NCBI GenBank assembly: GCA_011050015.1
Contig: DRGP01000215.1
Coordinates: 1-32,180, forward strand
Reading direction: 5' to 3'
DNA length: 32,180 bases
DNA from: Leeuwenhoekiella sp.
GTDB lineage: Bacteria > Bacteroidota > Bacteroidia > Flavobacteriales > Flavobacteriaceae
Part shown: one piece after another, positions 8,757 to 18,071 of the stretch
Layout: the number at the start of each line of letters is the position of its first letter
How positions within the stretch are numbered: the stretch's first letter is position 1
Program-made: the position numbers and the translations under genes
The notes under the pieces: generated by a model
Databases searched by the model: none
What the model saw: only the letters and a program-made list of their open reading frames with translations
What the model was told of the DNA's origin: nothing

Positions 8757-9995
8757 CTAAAGACTATTTTCATTCAAAGCTTCCACTAGACGCGCAGCGG
8801 CGCTATTGATGGTAAAATGATTATTAAAAGTCAATTTGGCATTTATGGCCATATTTTCTTGATTCTCTTTTGATAGATCATTCCACTTTTCAATTATTTT
8901 TAAAGTTCCCTTCAATGTGTCGGAACCAATGATCCCTGCTTTCCCGTCTTCTATTTCTCTCCAAATATTGACCTGATCAGAAATTAGAACAGGTTTACCG
9001 CAGGCCAATGCCTCAACTACTGCGATCCCAAAATTCTCTTGGTGACTCGGTAAGATAAAAGCCTCGCAACCATAAAATGCACCCCATTTGGCATCAGCGA
9101 CCAACATGCCTGGAAATAGGACGTTATTTTTCAAGTTGTTGTTTCCCTCAACTTCACTTTCTATTTTTTTACCATAATCCGTTTCTATCCCGGGACCGGC
9201 AATCACAAGTTTTAAAATAGTTGTATTTTTATTCCCATCAGAATCTGTTGAATGTTCATCCAACCAGTTAGAATAGGCCTGGATCAATAAATCAACACCT
9301 TTTTTCTCGTGTATTCGGCTTATAAATAAGATGTATTTTGATTCATTAAGTCCCGCACATTTTGATTGAAAGGCCTTTTGCATTTCTACAGTTTCATCAG
9401 GTGGTCGTTCTACACCAAGTCCAATAACGAGTTCTTTTGGCGGCCTGTAAGGAGAAAATGGCTGTCGTGCTAAATTTTTTTCCTCATCACAGGTAAATAG
9501 TAGGGCATCTGCCGTGTTTATTATTTTATTCTCGATTATTTTCCAATATAATGTATTGCGTACTGCTTTTAACTTTCGGCTTGCTGCCCGCTGAAAATAT
9601 GGGTCTAACATGCCGTGCGGCATAACATAGATTTGCGGTAGTTTATATGGTTTTGAACCTTCTGAATTGTCATTCTTCATAAGATCTCTTTTTGCTAGAT
9701 ACACGGCATAACTGGGAAATTGCCATAATCCATGAATAATAACCTTATCATAATTCAATAGGTTACTGATCAACCAGGCTTTTATATCTTTTGAATAGGA
9801 CCATGGATTGTCCGCAGGTCCGAGTGCATGTGTTTTAAAGGAATCCCCAGACAGAAAATCAGATTTAGGATCGTCCAGACTTACCACTTCATTGGATTCG
9901 CCCAATAAAGAGGCGCCTTTTATAATCGTACGGATTGCTTGACACACTCCACCTCTTTTAGGGTCCATTTGATCCACTACATGAAGAATTTTCAT
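8757..9995 (-). CDS. Glycosyltransferase, GT4 family
   Basis: The 412-residue GT-B protein starts MKILHVVDQMDPKRGGV. The acceptor half includes HGLWQFPSYAVYLA (near 109-122) and MPHGMLDPYFQ. The donor half has LFISRIHEKKGVDLLIQAY near 232-250. The EX7E signature lies in ENFGIAVVEALACGKPV, where the two glutamates contact the nucleotide sugar. The ATG overlaps the stop of the upstream GT4 gene (9992-9995), which points to coupled translation and joint action on the same repeat unit. It should be cytoplasmic or peripheral on the inner membrane. Donor and linkage not determined. Confidence 0.88.
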   Translation of the reverse strand: MKILHVVDQMDPKRGGVCQAIRTIIKGASLLGESNEVVSLDDPKSDFLSGDSFKTHALGPADNPWSYSKDIKAWLISNLLNYDKVIIHGLWQFPSYAVYLAKRDLMKNDNSEGSKPYKLPQIYVMPHGMLDPYFQRAASRKLKAVRNTLYWKIIENKIINTADALLFTCDEEKNLARQPFSPYRPPKELVIGLGVERPPDETVEMQKAFQSKCAGLNESKYILFISRIHEKKGVDLLIQAYSNWLDEHSTDSDGNKNTTILKLVIAGPGIETDYGKKIESEVEGNNNLKNNVLFPGMLVADAKWGAFYGCEAFILPSHQENFGIAVVEALACGKPVLISDQVNIWREIEDGKAGIIGSDTLKGTLKIIEKWNDLSKENQENMAINAKLTFNNHFTINSAAARLVEALNENSL

Positions 9996-11164
9996 AGTAC
10001 GCCTTCCTTTAGTATAGTTTGGTATATCTTTTCAATTTTACCAAGGGCCTCATCGGCATCAAATCTATTGGCATTATCAATACCCCTTTCAATACACTTT
10101 TCCAGTTCCGAATCTGTCATATTTACTACGTTCTCAAGTACAACAGCAGATTCTTCTGCCCATTCCTCTACGATCTTTTCCAAAGTTGGCCTTCTTTTGA
10201 TCAAGAAACCAGCATCTCCAGCTACCTCGGTCATTGGTGCCTTATCTGTAGTGATTAAGGGACAGCCAGAAGCCATCGCTTCTGCTATGGGCCAGCCGAA
10301 GCCTTCTTCTAGCGAGGGAAAGAGCATCGCGCTTCCACCAGCGTAGAACTGCCGTACTTTTTCATCCTTCACTCCTGTAAAAAAATGAATATCCTTCTGG
10401 TAATCCGAGCTTTCTTTAATTGCTTTTATACCTTCATTCGGAGATTCTCCCACTAAAATAAGAGGGATTGAATTCTTAGAATACTTACGCCAAGCAGTGT
10501 AAATCTCGATTACACCTACTCTATTTTTATACCATTGATTTCCTCCTACATGTAATATGTAACCGTTCTCGAGATTAACTCCAAAATTTTTGGTTAGATC
10601 AGCACGTACAGTCTTTTTTGGGGCTGCGGTAAAATTTTGATTCAGACCATTATAAATCACTTCAGATCTTTTGGGTTCTGATAGTAGAAAATCATGCAGA
10701 TCATCTTTGGTCTTATTTGAGACGGATATAAAATTCTGCCCTTTTCTAAATCCATCCCTTATCATTTTTTGATATTTTTTACCTGACCAACTTGTTCTAT
10801 GTTCATCAATTTTATCAAAAGCAGAAAGTTGTGCAAGAAAATCGTGGCAATGAATAACGTGCGGCCTATCTTTTACGAGAGGAACCCAAGGCCCCAAGGC
10901 CTGATCGCTAAAAACAAAGAGCGTATTGTCTGGAATGAATCTCAATTTCTCGCGTACCTCCTTAGGAAAAATCAAAAATTGATCAATATAGCCAAACCAT
11001 TTCTTCAATTTTAAATGAAAAGCCATTTTTGTGGCTTTGGGCTCAGGATACCAAATCTCTATAGTATGCCCTCTACCCTTCATACCCTCAGCAAGCATGT
11101 TTGTAAAACGCGGCATACTCTGGTGATTTAAAAATAAAGGATGTGCAAAAAATACGATGTGCAT
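9992..11164 (-). CDS. Glycosyltransferase, GT4 family
   Basis: The 390-residue GT-B protein starts MHIVFFAHPLFLNHQSMPRF. The central linker contains ISVSNKTKDDLHDFL, a typical sugar-transferase segment before the donor domain. The donor domain has ILHVGGNQWYKNR (near 207-219) and a clear EX7E motif in EEGFGWPIAEAMASGCPL. It lies 3 bp after the Wzy-like gene and overlaps the next GT4 by 4 bp. It should extend the lipid-linked oligosaccharide in the cytoplasm. Retaining mechanism is expected for GT4; the sugar is unknown. Confidence 0.88.
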   Translation of the reverse strand: MHIVFFAHPLFLNHQSMPRFTNMLAEGMKGRGHTIEIWYPEPKATKMAFHLKLKKWFGYIDQFLIFPKEVREKLRFIPDNTLFVFSDQALGPWVPLVKDRPHVIHCHDFLAQLSAFDKIDEHRTSWSGKKYQKMIRDGFRKGQNFISVSNKTKDDLHDFLLSEPKRSEVIYNGLNQNFTAAPKKTVRADLTKNFGVNLENGYILHVGGNQWYKNRVGVIEIYTAWRKYSKNSIPLILVGESPNEGIKAIKESSDYQKDIHFFTGVKDEKVRQFYAGGSAMLFPSLEEGFGWPIAEAMASGCPLITTDKAPMTEVAGDAGFLIKRRPTLEKIVEEWAEESAVVLENVVNMTDSELEKCIERGIDNANRFDADEALGKIEKIYQTILKEGVL

Positions 11165-11167
11165 ATA

Positions 11168-12484
11168 TTATGTCGATTTTATGTTTTCGTCCTGTACCTC
11201 AGGATCATTTAGGGATGCTAGGATCAAACCACCGCTTACAATTGCAAATCCTAAAGCCGTTGGCTGTGCCCATTGACCTTGAGGAATGTTCAAAAGACCA
11301 AAACTCAACAACAACCAGGGCAATAAATTTTCACTTTTCAAATTTTTAAAGGATTTTAAAAGAATTTCTGCGCAAAATAGCATTCGAATTAATATTACAG
11401 CACTTCCTAAAAGTAGCCCCATCTCTCCTATTAATCTTCCCCATTCCCCTTCTGCAATTAAAAATGCCCTTTCACCAGTTAACAATTGGCTTCCCGCATT
11501 TGTGCCCATCCCAATTCCGTATCCAAAAAAGCCCATTCCTGATGAGCCTGAGAATGCATCAATAAAGCTCCCAAAATAACGGTCTATTAATGTACCCTGA
11601 ATTCCACCTTCAAAATCACTGGCAGTTTCAAATCTATTTGTAAATGCCTCTGTGGCCGTCTGAAAAAATTCAACTTCATTTAAAACAAACAAAAGTCCAA
11701 TAAATACTAGACCAACTATTATGATCTTAAAAAAATTTTTGGGCTTCCTTAATAATGCGAAAATTGCGAATATTAAAGAAACACCTACAGAAAATAAAAG
11801 TCCACGGCTTATGGATAATGGAATAGAAATGACCAGCGCGAGACTCGCTCCAATCAATATAATCTTATTTATTTTTGATATAGTTACCCAAAAGTAAATA
11901 ATAAATGATGCTAAAAAACTAAAGAACAGCGTGTTCCCATTGGTAAATGAAAACGTGCCCGGAGGTCTGAAAAATCCCATGGCGCCGCTAAACCCGGCAC
12001 CTTCCATATCCCCACCTACTCCACGATTAACCCATGCGGATTGCGGACTATAAAACTGAAGTGCAATAAGTATTACCATGGGTATGGAGATCCATAACAT
12101 AACTCTCCCAATTTTAATAACATCTTCCTTGTCTAATATTTTACCAATAATAAAAATCAGAGGAAAATGAATCAAAAGTATTCGAGCACCATATATGGTC
12201 ACAAACAAATTTCCATGCCCAAAAATAAGTGCCGCACAAATGCTCAAAACTGTGATTATGAACATGGCGGTTATATAGATATTAGTGGGTAAAAGATTTC
12301 TCTTCCAGCTTAAATAGATGAGCCAAATAGCAATAGGATCACGTACCACTAAAAGTGGCGTCGCCAATCCTGGTAGAACCCATTTACGAAGGGACCCTTC
12401 AAAAATCAATAATAAGAAATAGGCCCAAATACCCCATTTCAATATTTTTTTTGATTCTAAATCAGTCTGTATTTCAGTTTTCAA
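11168..12484 (-). CDS. O-antigen polymerase/ligase-like membrane protein (Wzy candidate)
   Basis: The 438-residue protein is very hydrophobic, with about ten to twelve membrane segments and a longer extracytoplasmic loop around residues 270-340 (FQTATEAFTNRFETASDFEG). The N-terminal FEGSLRKWVLPG and VVRDPIAIWLIYL are typical of a Bacteroidota group annotated as O-antigen ligase-like. In a locus with a Wzx and a Wza/Wzc pair, the polymerase Wzy is otherwise missing, so this is the best candidate. The frame opens with TTG at 12484 and I see no ATG upstream in frame; hydrophobicity begins soon after, supporting this start. It lies 63 bp after the upstream GT4 gene. Polymerase rather than ligase is inferred from context. 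Confidence 0.82.
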   Translation of the reverse strand: MKTEIQTDLESKKILKWGIWAYFLLLIFEGSLRKWVLPGLATPLLVVRDPIAIWLIYLSWKRNLLPTNIYITAMFIITVLSICAALIFGHGNLFVTIYGARILLIHFPLIFIIGKILDKEDVIKIGRVMLWISIPMVILIALQFYSPQSAWVNRGVGGDMEGAGFSGAMGFFRPPGTFSFTNGNTLFFSFLASFIIYFWVTISKINKIILIGASLALVISIPLSISRGLLFSVGVSLIFAIFALLRKPKNFFKIIIVGLVFIGLLFVLNEVEFFQTATEAFTNRFETASDFEGGIQGTLIDRYFGSFIDAFSGSSGMGFFGYGIGMGTNAGSQLLTGERAFLIAEGEWGRLIGEMGLLLGSAVILIRMLFCAEILLKSFKNLKSENLLPWLLLSFGLLNIPQGQWAQPTALGFAIVSGGLILASLNDPEVQDENIKST

Positions 12485-12547
12485 CGTGTGTATATTTAGG
12501 CCTTAATTTTGGTGTTTTTTTAAAATTTAAAAACTGAATTGACTGAA

Positions 12548-13792
12548 TTAAAGTCTTTCATTGTGAAATTTTAGTATCGCTTCTGCTAATTCATTGCCAT
12601 AAACTTCCCATGGTCTTTTTCTTGCGGATTCCATTGCTGCTTTTCCGGCGGCTACCACCTCTGTTCTATTATCAAGTAGGTATTCAATACTATTTTTAAG
12701 CTTTTCTGTAGATCCCGCTTCTATTAACCATCCGTTATCTCCATGGTCGATGAGATCAGGACCTGCTGTTCTGTCTGTGGTTATTACTGGTGTACCCTGT
12801 GACATGGCTTCAGTAATTACCAATCCAAATCCTTCAAAAAGTGAAGGAAACAACAATACGTCATGTGCTCTCATTAATTCAAGAATTTCATGATGTGGGA
12901 GTGCAGGAATCCATGTATGTTTTGAAAGTGCTTCGTTCATTGCTTTACAATCTTGGGTAGATTTCCTACCTACAACCGTTAAACTTACATGCGGCTGTAA
13001 GTGTTCCACAGCTGCAAATATGTCGGCAATTCCTTTTCTTTGGGAAAGACCTCCCACAAAAAGCAATTTCAGTTTACCGTTGGTCTTATAGTAAGTGCGC
13101 TTCTCCACAGGTTTTGGAAATCCATAAGGGATCACTTCTATCTTGGGGAGCTGACCTGGATAATCCTGTAGGCTTTTTGCGGTAAAACTGCTTGCTACGA
13201 AAATGTGATCTGCCAGCTTAAGTTCTCTGTCTTTGCGCTTTAGCTTTTGATTTGAATCTTGAAAACCGGACAAGGTAGAAGCCCACTCTGGCCAGCGCTG
13301 TTGCTCAGGTTCTAATAATTTAAGTGCAGTTCTCCAATAGCCGATGGGCAAATCATAAAAACAGGATATTCCACTCATTTTTGCTTCCCCAAAACAAAAT
13401 TCAGCGCCATCCTCATATGCATAAATCGCATCTATCTTATGCTTATTTTTTTTTAGATAGGAGGTTGCTCGTCTGTCTAAATTCTGGTATACAGAATCAA
13501 CACTAAATACTCCTTTCTCATGCTCAACAAATTTATTTAAACCTATTTTCTCAGAAATTATCCTGCTTATTTCATAAATAGGATAACTATTGGTTATCAG
13601 TTCCAAATTGGAATCATATTCCCTCTTTTTTAATTCCGAAAAAGGCGCAACATTTGCCAATTTGTCAAGAGTGCTCCCTTTAAAGCAGGCGACTGTTGTA
13701 TGAAAGCTCTGTAAAGCTCCATTTCTTCTAATGCCCTGTAGCGCTGCTCTTACATTAGCATTACCTAGTGGATGTTGAAAAAGTAGATTCAT
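12548..13792 (-). CDS. Glycosyltransferase, GT4 family
   Basis: The 414-residue protein starts MNLLFQHPLGNANVRAAL, an N-terminus seen in a Bacteroidota GT4 subgroup. The linker contains DHIFVASSFTAKSL, the donor domain LLFVGGLSQRKGIADIFAAV, and the EX7E motif lies in FEGFGLVITEAMSQGTPVIT. The C-terminal helix returns to the first domain as usual for GT-B. It lies 6 bp after the upstream GT4 and 63 bp before the Wzy-like gene. It should act on the lipid-linked repeat unit at the inner membrane. Sugar specificity not determined. Confidence 0.88.
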   Translation of the reverse strand: MNLLFQHPLGNANVRAALQGIRRNGALQSFHTTVACFKGSTLDKLANVAPFSELKKREYDSNLELITNSYPIYEISRIISEKIGLNKFVEHEKGVFSVDSVYQNLDRRATSYLKKNKHKIDAIYAYEDGAEFCFGEAKMSGISCFYDLPIGYWRTALKLLEPEQQRWPEWASTLSGFQDSNQKLKRKDRELKLADHIFVASSFTAKSLQDYPGQLPKIEVIPYGFPKPVEKRTYYKTNGKLKLLFVGGLSQRKGIADIFAAVEHLQPHVSLTVVGRKSTQDCKAMNEALSKHTWIPALPHHEILELMRAHDVLLFPSLFEGFGLVITEAMSQGTPVITTDRTAGPDLIDHGDNGWLIEAGSTEKLKNSIEYLLDNRTEVVAAGKAAMESARKRPWEVYGNELAEAILKFHNERL

Positions 13793-13798
13793 TTTTTC

Positions 13799-14827
13799 TT
13801 ATTTATAAGGATGGAGAGCTTTTTCAAGCACTTCTAAATATTTCGTCCCTATGAGTTGAGGAGTGTGATTTTCCAAATGCAATTTTGCCTTTTGACGCAA
13901 TTTTTTTTCCACTTGAGGGTTTTCGAGTAAGAAAGTGATTTTATCAATTAAAGATTTTAAGTTTCCACGTTCAAATATGAGCCCTGCCTTACCTATAGCA
14001 TCGGGAAGTCCACCACCATCAGAAACAATAGGGACACAACCACATGCCATTCCTTCTAAAACGACGTTACCAAATGGTTCTTCCCATTGCGAAGGCACTA
14101 GAAGATACTTATGACTGTTAAGACATTCAACTAACTTATCTCCTACAAGGGCTCCTGTGAATGTTACTAATTCTTCAATTTCAACTTGCCTGACAATTTC
14201 CTTTAATTTTAAAAGCTCAGGTCCATCACCAATAATTGTTAATGAAAAATTTTTACTTTTAAATTTTGACACGAACTCTTTGAATGCCAGTATTGCCAAA
14301 TCCCCCCCCTTATCGGAAACAAGACGGCCTAAAAAAACGAAGGTTTTATTTTTTAATATTTCAGGTAAAACTTTAAAAACAGTATTTCTATAGGGATTCC
14401 CTATTATTATAGACTTAGGCCAAGAATGCTTTCCTACAGCTTTACTTACTGCAATAACAGCTTGTGCACGGTTGAGCCATTTATTTTTAAGTTTTTCCTG
14501 TATTCCTATAGAACCATCTATTTTTGACACCCATGTATTAAGAGCAATTACTGTTGGCTTAAAAGTAAATAAGACTGGCCAAGATAAACGTAAACATGGA
14601 TTGTTTTCAAAAACGATATCGCACCAAACATGTTCCCTGAATTGTATATATATTGGCGGATTACGTATCAGTTTATAAGGAAATTTTTTATCTCCTTCTT
14701 CTTTTGTCCATGTCATTAGATGAACTTCATGTCCAAAATCAACAAAAACTTGAGATAAAACCTCCGAATTCACTTCAATACCCCCAATATTTGGATAAAA
14801 TTTGTGTGATAAAATAAGTATTTTCAT
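13799..14827 (-). CDS. Glycosyltransferase, GT4 family
   Basis: The 342-residue GT-B protein starts MKILILSHKFYPNIGGIEVN, with the glycine-rich loop near residues 14-16 that binds the donor phosphate region. The donor half has FVFLGRLVSDKGGDLAILAF and the EX7E region EEPFGNVVLEGMACGCVPI. Its short length puts it at the small end of GT4. It starts one base after the Wzx gene stops and ends 6 bp before the next GT4, so the three are co-translated. Sugar specificity not determined. Confidence 0.88.
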   Translation of the reverse strand: MKILILSHKFYPNIGGIEVNSEVLSQVFVDFGHEVHLMTWTKEEGDKKFPYKLIRNPPIYIQFREHVWCDIVFENNPCLRLSWPVLFTFKPTVIALNTWVSKIDGSIGIQEKLKNKWLNRAQAVIAVSKAVGKHSWPKSIIIGNPYRNTVFKVLPEILKNKTFVFLGRLVSDKGGDLAILAFKEFVSKFKSKNFSLTIIGDGPELLKLKEIVRQVEIEELVTFTGALVGDKLVECLNSHKYLLVPSQWEEPFGNVVLEGMACGCVPIVSDGGGLPDAIGKAGLIFERGNLKSLIDKITFLLENPQVEKKLRQKAKLHLENHTPQLIGTKYLEVLEKALHPYK

Positions 14828-14828
14828 T

Positions 14829-16145
14829 TTAAATGCTATTAAAAGCTTTTAGTCTATAAAGTCCATATATAAAGTGAGTCAATACTTGTACCCCTGCCAC
14901 TATTATATTAAGGATCAAAACTCCATACAAAGTTGAAATATCAGTAACAACAATACCTATAACCGTTGATACAATACTAATGGTAATGTAAAATATGGGA
15001 TTAATAATCCAACCTCTGCTCGAATAAAGGGAAGAAATAATACCAGAAAAAATACTCAGACAGCTACCTATTATAGCTAGCACGACTTCACGCTCAAGGT
15101 TGGCATAATCAGAACCTAAAATCCATAAAATCTGGCTAGGGAATAGGTAAACCACTAGCACTACAAAACATAATGCAAATAGCACCAAAATTAGCGCTTG
15201 CCAATATCTCCGTAACAATAAGTTAAAATCATCTTTTAACCTTGCAAAACGGGGTGTGATCAATGTTCCAAATAAAACAGATATAATGCCTATAACCATT
15301 GCCAGTCTACCTAATGCTCCTATTTGTGCGATAGAATTGGTAGATCCAAAAATTGAGAGCAACCACACCGTGATCTGACCAGATAGACAATAGAAAATAG
15401 CTTCTGGCAAAATACGTTTAACCTTCTGTAAAATGCTTTTCTTAACTTTTAAAGACGAAGACTGCTCCCAGTCCACATATTTATTTGTTATCTTTTTTAA
15501 ATTTCTATTGCCTACCACTTGGGGTATCGTTGCCGAGTATATTGCTATGTATGCAAAGGGGAAGATGAACATGGAAGGTATTAACAACAGTAAACGTCCA
15601 ATATTTATACCTAGCTCATTTTTTTGTAAACGGGTAATATCTTGGGTAAGCTTTGGTGCAATTTCCAAGATAGAGTTTGATATTTGAGCAAAAAACGCAG
15701 GGATTATGCCAACTATGATCAGAATGGTAGTGAGCCAAGATGCGTTGTTATGCCTTAATAGATATATTAATATGGGAACACAAATTATTAGGCTCACGAT
15801 ACCAAACTTTCTGCGCAACTCAAAACCTGAAGCAAAAACAACTCCAAGCTTAGCTTTATCCATCCATACCCTGCCACCTTCTGCCATGACCCCAGTGGGA
15901 ATGCCGGCATTAGCTAATATAATGATTGTTCCCAGCATTGTGTTTGCCAACGTATACAAGGCATATTCTTCCGTAGATAAATAGCGTATGACAAAAATAC
16001 CGCAAACAAGACTCATAGCCTGTATACCTATCTGTGCACTACCTGTTATACTAATTAACCTAGTCCACTCCTGAGCTCTCGCATAGAATGGATGATTTTG
16101 AATATGTTTTGTAATAACAAATCTAGATTTTTTGTTTTTGGGCAC
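14829..16145 (-). CDS. Wzx-type polysaccharide flippase (MOP superfamily)
   Basis: The 438-residue integral membrane protein has about twelve predicted helices beginning near residue 30 (GSAQIGIQAMSLVCGIFVIR). The pattern of paired helices and the motif RYLSTEEYALYTLANTMLG near residues 54-72 fit the lipid-linked oligosaccharide flippases. It should move the finished repeat unit on undecaprenyl diphosphate from the inner to the outer face of the cytoplasmic membrane. The frame starts with GTG at 16145; the next in-frame Met would remove the first helix, so GTG is preferred. It lies 35 bp after the GT11 gene and one base before the next GT4. Confidence 0.87.
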   Translation of the reverse strand: MPKNKKSRFVITKHIQNHPFYARAQEWTRLISITGSAQIGIQAMSLVCGIFVIRYLSTEEYALYTLANTMLGTIIILANAGIPTGVMAEGGRVWMDKAKLGVVFASGFELRRKFGIVSLIICVPILIYLLRHNNASWLTTILIIVGIIPAFFAQISNSILEIAPKLTQDITRLQKNELGINIGRLLLLIPSMFIFPFAYIAIYSATIPQVVGNRNLKKITNKYVDWEQSSSLKVKKSILQKVKRILPEAIFYCLSGQITVWLLSIFGSTNSIAQIGALGRLAMVIGIISVLFGTLITPRFARLKDDFNLLLRRYWQALILVLFALCFVVLVVYLFPSQILWILGSDYANLEREVVLAIIGSCLSIFSGIISSLYSSRGWIINPIFYITISIVSTVIGIVVTDISTLYGVLILNIIVAGVQVLTHFIYGLYRLKAFNSI

Positions 16146-16180
16146 TTAGCTAATCTGTAAATAAAAATTTTTGAAAAAAA

Positions 16181-17038
16181 TTAAATTGTAATCCAGTCAG
16201 ATGGATAAAGAGCATCTGTGGTGAGTTCTCTATCTATAAACCATTTTTCAGGAGCAATCACAATTTTGTTGGGCGTGTTATTAAGCCAAGCACCCCACCA
16301 ACTAAAGGTACTATTTGCAATGATATTTGCTTTACACAGGGTCATAAGCCTAAGATCTTCATAAGCGGTCTTACCAGTATTAAAATCTACAAAATGATTG
16401 TTGTCACTATCTGGAAAACTTTCTTTCACCCATTTGATATCATCAGAAAAAAAATAAAAGGAAGGATTTGATAATTTTTTCGTCATAATCTCAATAGCTC
16501 TTTTATAGTAATCAATTGAACAGCTTACATAATTCTTAACATTATCTGGCTTAAGATAGTCACCTCGTCTTATATGTACGGATACTGCGGTACTGTTTAA
16601 TATTTGTTTAGACATTAAAAGGTTTTTACCCTCAAGTGAATGTTTAATTGTAAATTCTTTCCTAATTATATCTTCTATAGATTCAAAATATTTATAGCTC
16701 TGCCAGAAGCCTCGGAGACATACCTTATCACCGAGATTTTCAAAATTTTCATCATACCCTCCAAGAGCTTCAAAATAAATGTGTTTGGGATATATTTTTC
16801 TTAAAATTCTATATTTTAAAGAATCATTGGGCCACATATATTCATTTAGTTCTGATTTGCTTACAAACTCTTCAGTTATTTTAAAATGATGAAGCTCATA
16901 AGCTCCCATTCCAGTCTGTTCGGTATAAAAATTCTTATTAATTTTTAAACTTGCACCATTTTTTTCTGCGAGGGATTTTGCAGCAGCATACTGGAAAAGC
17001 TGATTGCCCAAACGATCTGTTAAATTAGATATTATCAA
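16181..17038 (-). CDS. GT11 family glycosyltransferase, probable alpha-1,2-fucosyltransferase
   Basis: Family GT11 is clear from the N-terminal RLGNQLFQYAAAKSLA, HIRRGDYL at residues about 155-162 (the GDP-fucose binding site) and NSTFSWWGAWL at about 242-252. The enzyme transfers fucose from GDP-fucose, usually in an alpha-1,2 link, to a galactose-type acceptor. There is no ATG at the 5' end. An open frame extends to a TTG at 17074, but that overlaps the GT2 gene by 26 bp and adds twelve residues not usual for the family. I prefer the TTG at 17038-17036, 10 bp after the GT2 stop; an ATT or ATA start nearby cannot be excluded. No GDP-fucose synthesis gene is in the window, so the donor must come from elsewhere. 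Confidence 0.85.
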   Translation of the reverse strand: MIISNLTDRLGNQLFQYAAAKSLAEKNGASLKINKNFYTEQTGMGAYELHHFKITEEFVSKSELNEYMWPNDSLKYRILRKIYPKHIYFEALGGYDENFENLGDKVCLRGFWQSYKYFESIEDIIRKEFTIKHSLEGKNLLMSKQILNSTAVSVHIRRGDYLKPDNVKNYVSCSIDYYKRAIEIMTKKLSNPSFYFFSDDIKWVKESFPDSDNNHFVDFNTGKTAYEDLRLMTLCKANIIANSTFSWWGAWLNNTPNKIVIAPEKWFIDRELTTDALYPSDWITI

Positions 17039-17048
17039 AATAATTATT

Positions 17049-17993
17049 TTAGGTTTTTTTATAACTAGGAGCAAAAAGTATATACAATGCTCTTTTTATG
17101 CCCTTTAGAGTCAGAATTCTTCTCCTATACCATTTGCCAGTGAAAATTTGGAAAGCCTCTCTCCTCTTACCAATGTTTACAGCTTGTGTGATAGCTATTG
17201 GTGCTCTCTCATATAAACGTAATGACCTGATTTCTTTGGCAAGCGATGTATCTAAGCTTAAATTTTTTAAGATTCTAAAAGATTGATATCCCGAATCTCC
17301 CGTTTTTGAAGAAGACATTGAATTTGGAGCTACTCTATATTTGGCTAAATACTTATTCAAGAAAAACATTTTATAACCTGCAATTCCAATTTGAAGACCA
17401 AAATCATATTCGCATCCATTTCCTAAATTTTCACCAAAGCCGTAATTTCTAAATTTTATCTCCTTTACTACCTTCTTGTCCATTAAATAACCATTATTTG
17501 GAAATTGCTGTCCCAAACTAGCTTCTAAGGAAGTTAAAATAGAGCCGGAATATTTTTCAGTTCTAAAAAATGACTCATTAAAAAATTGAGAACGATCTAT
17601 AGACACTTCACCTTCTGCTGTAATTATGTACTGCTTACCAAATGCTATATCTATTGTTGGATCTGTCTCAAAAACTTGTACTAACGATTCAAGAGCTTCC
17701 GGCAGTATCAAATCATCATCATGTAAAAGCATAATTTTATCACCATGAGCTTTTGAAAACAACATATTAGTATTTTCAGTCTGTTTAAGTGATGGTTTAT
17801 TATGTATATATTTAATCTGAATCGGCGAAGTTTTAATGATTTTTCCTATTGCTTCAGAAGTCAATTCGTCTGGAGAATCATCACCTACAATTATTTCAAA
17901 AGGTGGATAAGTTTGATCAAAACACGATTTAATTGCTTCAATAACCATTTCTGGCCTTTTATAAGTTGGAATTAAAATTGAGACATTCATCAT
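17049..17993 (-). CDS. Glycosyltransferase, GT2 family
   Basis: The 314-residue protein has a GT-A fold: VSILIPTYKRPEMVIEAI at residues 4-21, the nucleotide-binding DDSPD at 38-42 and the metal-binding triad DDD at 92-94 (LLHDDDLI). GT2 enzymes are inverting and cover many sugars. The C-terminal part (RRREAFQIFTG-like helices, then a basic tail) lacks a membrane span. Two adjacent ATG codons (17993 and 17990) could serve as start; both give the same protein but for one Met. It follows the UDP-uronate epimerase gene after 78 bp. Sugar specificity not determined. Confidence 0.87.
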   Translation of the reverse strand: MMNVSILIPTYKRPEMVIEAIKSCFDQTYPPFEIIVGDDSPDELTSEAIGKIIKTSPIQIKYIHNKPSLKQTENTNMLFSKAHGDKIMLLHDDDLILPEALESLVQVFETDPTIDIAFGKQYIITAEGEVSIDRSQFFNESFFRTEKYSGSILTSLEASLGQQFPNNGYLMDKKVVKEIKFRNYGFGENLGNGCEYDFGLQIGIAGYKMFFLNKYLAKYRVAPNSMSSSKTGDSGYQSFRILKNLSLDTSLAKEIRSLRLYERAPIAITQAVNIGKRREAFQIFTGKWYRRRILTLKGIKRALYILFAPSYKKT

Positions 17994-18071
17994 TAATTTA
18001 TAATTTTATAAGTAAAATTCAAGATTTGATAAAATGGTTATAAAGTGAAATTAATCAAGAGAATGTTGATA

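Noticed and set aside
9939-10346. A 135-codon plus-strand frame antisense to two GT4 genes
   Set aside because: Both GT4 proteins are clear from their motifs; this frame spans their overlap and has Ser-rich shadow composition.
16181-17074. Longer 297-residue form of the GT11 gene starting with TTG at 17074
   Set aside because: It overlaps the upstream GT2 gene by 26 bp and adds twelve residues not usual before the conserved G-N-Q segment; the TTG at 17038 is preferred, though not proven.
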